Below are positions 1 to 4,755 of a stretch of DNA of 6,307 nt, piece after piece. Numbering within the stretch: the first letter of the stretch is position 1; every line of letters begins with the position of its first letter. The notes beneath the pieces are model-generated. The model saw nothing but the letters and a program-made list of their open reading frames with translations, was not told the DNA's origin and ran no database searches. Both the position numbers and the translations under genes were made by a program. The stretch comes from Psychrobacter sp. UBA5136 (GTDB lineage: Bacteria > Pseudomonadota > Gammaproteobacteria > Pseudomonadales > Moraxellaceae). The stretch lies in contig NZ_DHYG01000023.1 in assembly GCF_002414005.1 (NCBI RefSeq), positions 1 through 6,307 of the forward strand, written 5' to 3'.

Positions 1-141
1 CATACTTTTTAGAACACCACCGATTTATTAAGTAAATTTATCGTTTAGGCTTAGAGCATAAATATCGCCTTAAATTTGCATAAGCATGTTGCACAATCGT
101 GACGCGCGTCGGCGTTATTGGTAGCCAAACGCATACGGCAA

Positions 142-170
142 TTGACCTTGGATAAACAAGCTCGTATAGT
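142..170 (+). promoter_or_regulatory. sigma70-type promoter of the M48 protease gene
   Basis: A -35 box TTGACC (142-147) and a -10 box TATAGT (165-170) are separated by exactly 17 bp, each matching 5 of 6 consensus bases. Transcription would start near 177, giving a leader of about 30 nt that contains the Shine-Dalgarno AGGA at 197-200. A perfect 10-bp palindrome, GACGCGCGTC (101-110), lies about 30 bp upstream of the -35 box. No coding region is evident in 1-207. Confidence 0.6.
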
Positions 171-207
171 CAAAAAGACGTTATGATTACTCGTATAGGA
201 CACGCAT

Positions 208-1884
208 TTGTACTTCTCTCATAAATCATCGAAGCTTAAGAAGCTGGCAATAAACACATTGGATAAATGTGTTTTTGCTCAGAAGTCAAATAAGCTGCCA
301 GCGTTTAAATCATTGCCATCGAGATCAGCGTTTGCGCTAAATTTAGGCGTATCCGCGGCATTACTGACATTGGCAACCACTGCTAATAGTGCAAGCTTAC
401 AAGCCGCGTCATTTGCTTACGACGCATGGCAGACGTCAGGCGCGAGCGAATTGGATTTACCCAATTTGCGCGGGCCAGGGCTAAGTTTTGCTGAGCAATA
501 CCAAAATAAACTGCTCGGAGAATGGTCATTAAGAAACATCAATGGCCGCGCTAAGATGGAGCATGACCCTTGGATTTATGAAACCATTAAAGAGATGACG
601 TGGCGGCTTAATGCGCAAGCCCGTCAGCAAGCGCCACTCGGCTTGGTTATTATTGATAATCCTAGTATCAACGCTTTTGCAGCACCCGGCGGGGTTATTG
701 GGCTAAATACTGGGACGATACTCGCGGCGAGCAGCATGGATGAGATTGCGAGCGTCGTCGCGCATGAGGTGGCCCATATTAGCCAGCATCATTATGAGAG
801 CGGGGCGGATGAGCGCAAAAAAGCCTTGCTGATGCAAATAGGCGGTATGCTGGCGGCGATAGCGGCCTCAGCGGTCGATGGTGATGCCGCTGCCGCCGTT
901 ATGATGGGCAGTCAGACCGCCACCATGAATAGCAGCATGGCTTTTAGCCGTAATAATGAGCGTGATGCCGACCGCGTTGGTATGCAAATCATGAATCAAG
1001 CGGGTTATGATCCACGCGCGATGCCGCGTTTTTTTGCGACGATGAATCAAAAAAGTCAGCTAAACCAAACCGCCAATCAATTCCTGCCCAGTTTTGTGCG
1101 CTCGCATCCTTTGAGTAACGAGCGTTTAAGCGAGTCGCAAAGCCGCGCTCAGCGTTATGATGCACTGCCATTATCCAAGCAGCAGCGCCATCAAGCATTG
1201 TTTGATTTGCTTTACTGGCGTGTACAAAGTACGGGCAAGCATGTCTCTGAAACCGCATTGACGACCGCTGCTAACAATAGCGTTGGGGCAAAATTAGCGC
1301 TGATGTATTGGTTTGGTGAGCAGCAGCGCTTTCGTGAGGCCGATGAGATATATGCTGAGCTGTCAGCGTTGCCAGCGGCCCAGCGGCAAGCATTAGAGCC
1401 GCTATTGTCCATTACTCAAAGCCAAATCCTGACGGAACAAAATAAATGGCAACAAGCGGCGGAACTCCTTGAGAGCCAGCAGCGCTTATATCCCGAGCGC
1501 CGTGACCTGCGCCTTTATTTGGCAGAAGCGCTGACCAATAGCAATCAGCCAGCCAAAGCGCAAGCATTGCTCAAACCCTTGACCGAGCAGCAGCCAAGCG
1601 ACCGTTATGCGTGGCAAAGCTTACAATTGGCCAATGAAAAAATCGCCAAAACCACAGAGTCGCCGCAGCTGGCAAAAATCGCCACGATTAATGCGCTGCG
1701 TTATCGCAGTCATGACCAGGTATGGAGCGGACGCTACGAGCGCGCGCTGACCTCTTTAACGCAAGCCAAGCAATTGGCTGAGCAAATGCAAAACACCGCG
1801 CAAGCCAGTAGCGCCCGTCCACTACTTGCCAATATTAATGCAGAAATCAAAGCAGTAAAAACCGCCAAAGACTTTAAGCCTTAG
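208..1884 (+). CDS. Secreted M48-family zinc metalloprotease with C-terminal TPR-like repeats (BepA/YfgC type)
   Basis: Predicted periplasmic zinc metalloprotease of the M48 family, resembling E. coli BepA, which assists assembly of outer-membrane proteins such as LptD and degrades stalled substrates. Residues 42-62 form a hydrophobic signal segment, with possible cleavage around 59-62. The catalytic motif HEVAH is at 186-190 (zinc ligands H186 and H190, catalytic E187). The third ligand is probably E251 in an ExxxD motif (E251, D255). An HPLSNER motif starts at H300, where BepA relatives carry the loop histidine that can gate the active site. Residues about 360-545 are helical and TPR-like, as in BepA. 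The start is TTG: an in-frame stop lies at 196-198, AGGA (197-200) sits 7 nt upstream, and the first in-frame ATG is inside the mature domain. At 558 residues it is longer than E. coli BepA (about 487), partly through a basic N-terminal extension of about 40 residues. The family call is secure; the exact substrates are inference. Confidence 0.9.
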   Translation: MYFSHKSSKLKKLAINTLDKCVFAQKSNKLPAFKSLPSRSAFALNLGVSAALLTLATTANSASLQAASFAYDAWQTSGASELDLPNLRGPGLSFAEQYQNKLLGEWSLRNINGRAKMEHDPWIYETIKEMTWRLNAQARQQAPLGLVIIDNPSINAFAAPGGVIGLNTGTILAASSMDEIASVVAHEVAHISQHHYESGADERKKALLMQIGGMLAAIAASAVDGDAAAAVMMGSQTATMNSSMAFSRNNERDADRVGMQIMNQAGYDPRAMPRFFATMNQKSQLNQTANQFLPSFVRSHPLSNERLSESQSRAQRYDALPLSKQQRHQALFDLLYWRVQSTGKHVSETALTTAANNSVGAKLALMYWFGEQQRFREADEIYAELSALPAAQRQALEPLLSITQSQILTEQNKWQQAAELLESQQRLYPERRDLRLYLAEALTNSNQPAKAQALLKPLTEQQPSDRYAWQSLQLANEKIAKTTESPQLAKIATINALRYRSHDQVWSGRYERALTSLTQAKQLAEQMQNTAQASSARPLLANINAEIKAVKTAKDFKP

Positions 1885-1890
1885 GCGGTT
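1860..1890 (+). terminator. Candidate weak terminator overlapping the M48 stop codon
   Basis: AACCGCC (1860-1866) and GGCGGTT (1884-1890) form a 7-bp GC-rich stem spanning the TAG stop, with a 17-nt loop. Only a short, interrupted T stretch follows. The larger palindrome downstream may be the real transcription barrier. Confidence 0.3.
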
Positions 1891-1946
1891 ATTTGCTAGC
1901 TTGGGTTCATATAAAAATTAAACATATATAACAGTCTGACTTTAAA

Positions 1947-2031
1947 AGCGATAGAGTGCGACTGAGATGAATTTTCCGAAGCCTCTGTGATAGCAGCAAG
2001 CAAGGAAAATTTATATCAGTCGCGCATCGCT
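1947..2031. repeat. Large imperfect intergenic palindrome between convergent genes
   Basis: The left arm 1958-1977 and right arm 2004-2023 are reverse complements over 20 positions, apart from one mismatch and one G-T wobble. An outer 6-bp stem (AGCGAT 1947-1952 with ATCGCT 2026-2031) is joined through a small asymmetric internal loop. The central loop is about 26 nt (1978-2003). The element fills most of the gap between the M48 gene (+) and yqeY (-). Read on the minus strand it is followed by a short T run (1947 down to 1944), so it may terminate transcription from the yqeY side. The length and two-part structure exceed an ordinary terminator and suggest a dispersed palindromic element, which cannot be confirmed from one copy. 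Confidence 0.7.
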
Positions 2032-2055
2032 ACTCACGTATCGATTTTATTTTAA

Positions 2056-2086
2056 GCTAACCATAGCGTCTCTAATCTTGGTTAAC
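2056..2086 (-). terminator. Candidate weak hairpin at the 3' end of yqeY
   Basis: TGGTTAAC (2079-2086) and GCTAACCA (2056-2063) form an 8-bp stem with one G-U pair, overlapping the yqeY stop codon. The minus strand then reads TTAAAATAAAAT, which is not a proper U tract. This is weak on its own; the palindrome at 1947-2031 is a second barrier further downstream. Confidence 0.3.
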
Positions 2087-2531
2087 CCTGCAGCGCGTCT
2101 TTGACCAATTTAGAAATTAATGCGGGGTCAGCGCGGCCCGCCGTTTTATTTTTTAACACACCCATCACGCTACCCATATCGCGCATTGACGTGGCGCCTT
2201 GCTCTTTGATTTCGGCATTAACCAAGGCGGCAAGCTCGGCATCATCCATTTGTTTTGGCATAAACTCATTGATGATATCAATCTCAAACTGCTCTTTTTC
2301 CGCCAAATCATCGCGACCATTTTCGGTGAAGATAGACAATGACTCATGACGCTGCTTGAGCTGCTTTTGTAGCACTTCTAATACTTGCGCATCATCAAGT
2401 TCGGTTTGGCGGTCAATCTCAATTTGTTTGATGACCGCTTGCACGTTGCGTAGTACTTTGACGCGCTCAAGCTCACGCGCTTTCATTGAGTTTTTGATGG
2501 TGTCAGATAACGTCTGTTTAAGTTGGCTCAC
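2082..2531 (-). CDS. yqeY: GatB/YqeY domain-containing protein
   Basis: A 149-residue soluble protein of the GatB/YqeY family. It is homologous to the C-terminal tRNA-binding tail domain of GatB, the amidotransferase subunit that makes Gln-tRNA(Gln) and Asn-tRNA(Asn). Stand-alone YqeY proteins are thought to act on tRNA or translation, but their biochemical role is not settled. The family pattern is clear: VLRNVQAVIKQIEID in the first 40 residues, KQRHESLSIF, GRDDLAEKE, the EFMPKQMDDAEL turn, then MGSVMGVLKNKTAGRAD and a closing lysine-containing helix. Length is typical. The start is GTG at 2529-2531, with AAGGA (2541-2545 on the minus strand) 9 nt upstream. It lies 205 bp downstream of rpsU on the same strand, behind a strong terminator, so it probably relies on its own promoter or on readthrough. 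In many bacteria dnaG follows yqeY; here the next gene is the convergent M48 protease. Confidence 0.9.
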   Translation of the reverse strand: MSQLKQTLSDTIKNSMKARELERVKVLRNVQAVIKQIEIDRQTELDDAQVLEVLQKQLKQRHESLSIFTENGRDDLAEKEQFEIDIINEFMPKQMDDAELAALVNAEIKEQGATSMRDMGSVMGVLKNKTAGRADPALISKLVKDALQG

Positions 2532-2557
2532 TGTTATTATTCCTTATAAGTATGGGT

Positions 2558-2586
2558 AAAATAATGCTTAGTAAAATGACTGTCGA
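2558..2586 (-). promoter_or_regulatory. Candidate yqeY promoter
   Basis: On the minus strand TCGACA (2581-2586) and TATTTT (2558-2563) are separated by 17 bp, matching 5/6 and 4/6 of the sigma70 consensus. The start would be near 2551, just upstream of the Shine-Dalgarno at 2541-2545. A second option is the extended -10 TGCTACAAT (2653-2661), directly behind the rpsU terminator, but it has no good -35 box. Confidence 0.35.
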
Positions 2587-2660
2587 TAAAGTAAGTGGGA
2601 ATAAAGTTTTAAAGAAAAATCTGCCAATAATCTATCAGCAGCAATAACAAAAATTGTAGC

Positions 2661-2700
2661 ATAAAAAACGCCACTGTTATTCATCGATAACAGTGGCGTT
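2661..2700 (-). terminator. Strong intrinsic terminator after rpsU
   Basis: A perfect 14-bp stem (2687-2700 with 2667-2680) with a 6-nt loop (2681-2686) is followed on the minus strand by a run of six T (2663-2668, partly inside the stem). It lies 37 bp past the rpsU stop and should separate most rpsU transcription from yqeY. It recalls the attenuating terminator between rpsU and dnaG in E. coli. Confidence 0.9.
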
Positions 2701-2736
2701 AGTGTAGCGCTGGTATTTAGCTAATCGTCTTAGTGA

Positions 2737-2952
2737 TTAGTACATACGAGTGGTACGAATGGTTTCGCGTTGTAATTTTTTCTTATAACGCTTTACAGCA
2801 GCGGCTTTTTTGCGCTTGCGTACTTGCGTTGGTTTTTCATAAAATTCACGCTTACGTACGTCTGATAGAACGCCGGCTTTTTCACAAGCACGTTTAAAAC
2901 GACGGATAGCGATGTCAACTGGTTCGTTTTCTTTAACCTTAACTGCAGGCAT
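2737..2952 (-). CDS. rpsU: 30S ribosomal protein S21
   Basis: A 71-residue basic protein that matches bacterial S21 along its length and has the same length as E. coli S21. S21 binds the 30S platform near the 3' end of 16S rRNA and helps initiation on mRNA. Diagnostic segments are [38 protein letters not shown] and a lysine/arginine-rich tail ending TRMY. The start is ATG at 2950-2952, preceded by a strong Shine-Dalgarno AAGGAGA (2957-2963 on the minus strand, 4-nt spacing). It has a near-consensus promoter, a leader of about 125 nt and its own terminator, so it is probably expressed mainly as a single-gene transcript. The gene is divergent from tsaD, as is common in gammaproteobacteria, but two lipoprotein genes lie between them. 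Confidence 0.98.
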
Positions 2953-3077
2953 GAAATCTCCTTGATTAGGATGAGATATAAGGGCATTAGTTTGGCTGTG
3001 TATTAGTATTTAGCCGTAATATCTCAAGATTATCGGCATCAGCTCAAACTAGGATGGTCTTGCGCAATAGGACAAGG
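2953..3077 (-). promoter_or_regulatory. Structured 5' leader of rpsU (putative cis-regulatory RNA)
   Basis: Read on the minus strand, this leader can form several nested helices. There is a 7-bp outer stem (3045-3051 with 2988-2994). Inside it is an 8-bp hairpin with one bulged A (3029-3037 with 3013-3020, loop 3021-3028). Six to eight bases around that loop (3019-3026, TGAGAT core) are complementary to 2972-2979, which would form a pseudoknot next to the ribosome-binding site. The site itself can fold into a local hairpin hiding AAGGA (2968-2971 with 2959-2962, plus 2975-2977 with 2956-2958). Its upstream strand overlaps the partner of the pseudoknot, so the two folds compete. This layout resembles ribosomal-protein autoregulatory leaders, but pairing was found by eye and the function is inference. 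Confidence 0.35.
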
Positions 3078-3083
3078 GCGCTT

Positions 3084-3112
3084 ATTTTAAACAAAAATAG
3101 CAGCAAAGTCAA
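3084..3112 (-). promoter_or_regulatory. rpsU promoter with GC-rich discriminator
   Basis: On the minus strand TTGACT (3107-3112), a 17-bp spacer and TAAAAT (3084-3089) give 5/6 matches in both boxes. The bases after the -10 box read AAGCGCCC, a GC-rich discriminator as found at growth-rate-controlled and stringently controlled promoters of translation genes. The start is expected near 3077. Confidence 0.75.
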
Positions 3113-3260
3113 AGGCTTTAGCGTATTTATACAGAATAAAGGGTTAAATAAAGGCCAATAAACTTTAACTGCACAGTACAAATATAATGCGATATAAAAT
3201 GGCGCTCTGGTGTTAATATTTTTAATAATCTTTTAACAAATAGTCAATAAATCATGGACA

Positions 3261-3272
3261 AAACAGCTGTTT
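3261..3272. promoter_or_regulatory. 12-bp perfect palindrome, possible operator
   Basis: AAACAGCTGTTT is a perfect dyad ending 11 bp upstream of the candidate -35 box at 3284. The position suits a regulator of the downstream lipoprotein gene. No specific regulator is recognised, and a chance palindrome is possible. Confidence 0.25.
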
Positions 3273-3283
3273 AGCAATAACGG

Positions 3284-3312
3284 CTTACATTGGGTATGTG
3301 GTATCCTATATT
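3284..3312 (+). promoter_or_regulatory. Candidate promoter of the acidic lipoprotein gene
   Basis: CTTACA (3284-3289), a 17-bp spacer and TATATT (3307-3312) match 4/6 and 5/6 of consensus. The start would be near 3319, giving a leader of about 135 nt. A second candidate nearer the gene is TTTAAC (3343-3348) with TATAAA (3366-3371), also spaced by 17 bp. Confidence 0.4.
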
Positions 3313-3453
3313 CAGTCTGCTGCTTAGCCTTAAGCCCTAACTTTTAACTCTTAAAAATAGAGATCTATAAAAAATAGGTGTTTATAAATAGGTTCTAGGC
3401 AGATTTGGCAGACTTTACAACGCTTTAATAGCTATCTTATTGAGGATCTTTGA

Positions 3454-3882
3454 ATGAAAAGTGGCATAAAAAAAACAGCGGTTAGTACGGTATTATGGGC
3501 GACCTTGCTTGTTACGATGGGCGTTAGTCTAAGTGCTTGTAGCAGCGAAAAAGAGGAGGCTGGTGCAGAGTCGGGTGAAGTATTGGCAACCGATAGAGTC
3601 GATGAAGCATCAGAGCTTGCGCGTCAAAACGCGCCTGAAGCAGAAAAACTGGACTTCCCAGAATCCACGCCAATGCCTGCTGCTGACACGGCAGAAGGTG
3701 AAGAAGGGGCAGAAGGAGGCGCTGCGGGTACTGAAGTTGCGACTGCAGAAGATGGCGCAGCGACAGATACGGCAGGAAACACGGCTACGGCAAGCGCTGA
3801 TACAGAAGCGGCTTCTACTGCTAATACAGAAACCACGGACACGGATGCAGCGGCGACGACTACCGAGCCTGCCACAAACTAA
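3454..3882 (+). CDS. Putative acidic Ala/Thr/Glu-rich lipoprotein of unknown function
   Basis: I do not recognise a family. Residues 1-28 form a lipoprotein signal peptide (basic start MKSGIKK, hydrophobic core 13-26) ending in the lipobox LSAC, so C29 should be lipidated and the protein anchored in the envelope. The residues after the cysteine are SSEKEE, with no Asp at +2, which fits outer-membrane sorting. The mature part (29-142) is low-complexity and acidic, rich in Ala, Thr, Glu, Asp and Gly. F68 is its only aromatic residue and no Lys or Arg follows K65, so it is probably disordered. The ATG at 3454 has GAGGA (3442-3446) 7 nt upstream. A cytochrome c5 lipoprotein with the same signal-plus-acidic-tether plan follows 138 bp later. 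It may be a spacer, a metal- or cation-binding tail, or a relative of that tether without the haem domain; none of these is shown by the sequence. Confidence 0.8.
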   Translation: MKSGIKKTAVSTVLWATLLVTMGVSLSACSSEKEEAGAESGEVLATDRVDEASELARQNAPEAEKLDFPESTPMPAADTAEGEEGAEGGAAGTEVATAEDGAATDTAGNTATASADTEAASTANTETTDTDAAATTTEPATN

Positions 3883-3884
3883 TA

Positions 3885-3945
3885 GCAGTGAATCAAAGTG
3901 AGTAAGTAAGCGCGCACTCAGTTCATAATATCGATTCATCACTGC
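3885..3945 (+). repeat. Imperfect inverted repeat between the two lipoprotein genes
   Basis: GCAGTGA (3885-3891) is complementary to TCACTGC (3939-3945), and GAATC (3890-3894) to GATTC (3933-3937), with a small bulge. An inner TGAGT/ACTCA pair is possible. It follows the first lipoprotein stop directly but has no T run after it, so it could be an mRNA-stabilising hairpin or an inefficient terminator. No convincing separate promoter for the cytochrome gene is seen in the gap. Confidence 0.3.
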
Positions 3946-4020
3946 CAGCTACTATTACTATTAATATGCCAGCAATAACATTGAGGTTTACATTAATAAT
4001 CTATAGATGAGGGAATAACT

Positions 4021-4557
4021 ATGACTATGCAGCAAAAAACAATGAAAAAAAAATCAGTGGCTAAATTGGCACTAGCGAGCCTAAGCCTTAGTGCGCTTCT
4101 GGCACTCAGCGCTTGTAGCGGCGGTGATAATACGGCAGCTGAAGAGCCTGCTGCTACCAATGACACTGAAACAGTGGCGGTAGAGCCGGAAGCGCCAGTT
4201 GCAGAGACTGAAGTAGCAGCGCCTGAGCCTGCGGTTGAAGCAGAGCCTGTCGAAGCACCCGTAGAGGAAACCCAAGAAGCACCTGCTGAAGAGGCGGCCG
4301 AACCTGAAGTGTTAGCGGCTAATGCGGGCGAGCAGTTGTATGAAAAGCAGTGTAAAGCCTGTCATGCAACGGGATTGTTGGGTGCGCCAAAATTTGGTGA
4401 CAAAGCCGAGTGGGCACCGCACCTTGAAAAAGACATAGAAACGCTACACATGCATTCTGCCAAGGGCTTTAATAAAATGCCTCCACAGGCCAATGACAAT
4501 GTAAGCGAAGCGCAAGTTCATGCTGCCGTAGATTATATGGTTGCTGCTGCTAGCTAA
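4021..4557 (+). CDS. Lipid-anchored cytochrome c5-type class I c-type cytochrome
   Basis: A 178-residue envelope electron carrier. A signal peptide ends in the lipobox LSAC with C32 as the lipidated residue. Residues 33-100 form a Pro/Glu/Ala/Val-rich acidic tether with no Lys or Arg. The haem domain starts near 100: CKACH at 111-115 binds haem c covalently, with H115 as proximal ligand, and M153 in NKMPP is the probable distal ligand. GAPKFGDKAEWAPH between them and the closing AAVDYMV are typical of cytochrome c5. The usual Cys pair just after the MPP motif in many c5 proteins is missing; the sequence there is QANDNVSEAQV. The start at 4021 is supported by GAGGG (4009-4013) 7 nt upstream; ATGs at 4027 and 4042 are in frame, and the last would give a more standard signal peptide. 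It probably carries electrons in respiration at the membrane surface; its partners are unknown. Confidence 0.92.
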   Translation: MTMQQKTMKKKSVAKLALASLSLSALLALSACSGGDNTAAEEPAATNDTETVAVEPEAPVAETEVAAPEPAVEAEPVEAPVEETQEAPAEEAAEPEVLAANAGEQLYEKQCKACHATGLLGAPKFGDKAEWAPHLEKDIETLHMHSAKGFNKMPPQANDNVSEAQVHAAVDYMVAAAS

Positions 4558-4590
4558 TGCTAATATTGCTTGTTGAAATTTGCTAGACTG

Positions 4591-4624
4591 ACCGCCATTG
4601 TAAGCTAACAGTGGCGGTTTTTTT
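4591..4624 (+). terminator. Strong intrinsic terminator after the cytochrome c5 gene
   Basis: ACCGCCATTGT (4591-4601) pairs with ACAGTGGCGGT (4608-4618) in an 11-bp stem with one G-U pair and a 6-nt loop, followed by seven T (4618-4624). It separates the lipoprotein pair from tsaD. Confidence 0.9.
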
Positions 4625-4755
4625 ATTAATGTCGAAATGCCGTCACAACGCATATTTTTAAAGCACTTTTTAAGTAATAAGTTCTGCATAGTGCATAGTA
4701 AGCGTAAAATATGCACAGCAATAACCGCTGCAAAGTAAAACATAAAGGCACATAG

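Larger units (their letters stand above)
2953..3453. other. 501-bp divergent intergenic region between rpsU and the acidic lipoprotein gene
   Basis: No gene is visible here. The rpsU side holds its leader (2953-3077) and promoter (3084-3112). The middle (about 3113-3260) is AT-rich with many A/T runs and a possible extra plus-strand promoter (TGCACA 3170-3175, 17 bp, TATAAA 3193-3198). The plus-strand side holds a 12-bp palindrome (3261-3272), the better promoter candidate (3284-3312) and a leader with three loosely repeated AAATAG(G) motifs (3353-3392). Confidence 0.6.

Noticed and set aside
101..110. Palindrome GACGCGCGTC upstream of the M48 promoter as an operator
   Set aside because: A single 10-bp palindrome about 30 bp upstream of the -35 box, with no recognised regulator, is too weak to call.
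868..1412. Minus-strand open frames inside the M48 gene
   Set aside because: The opposite strand encodes a clear M48 protease across the whole stretch, and the antisense products resemble no family.
2101..2559. Plus-strand open frames opposite yqeY
   Set aside because: They are antisense shadows of a well-conserved gene, with Ser/Cys-rich products typical of reverse-strand translation.
3183..3188. Perfect TATAAT as a plus-strand promoter
   Set aside because: No acceptable -35 box lies at 16-18 bp, and such hexamers are expected by chance in this AT-rich stretch.
3533..3942. Long open frames overlapping the acidic lipoprotein gene (plus-strand 3533-3901; minus-strand 3610-3942 and 3624-3875)
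   Set aside because: They are by-products of the repetitive GCA/ACA/GAA-rich codons of the lipoprotein. Their products are low-complexity Arg/Lys/Leu/Ser or Ala/Val strings without a good ribosome-binding site, while the lipoprotein frame has a signal peptide, lipobox and Shine-Dalgarno.
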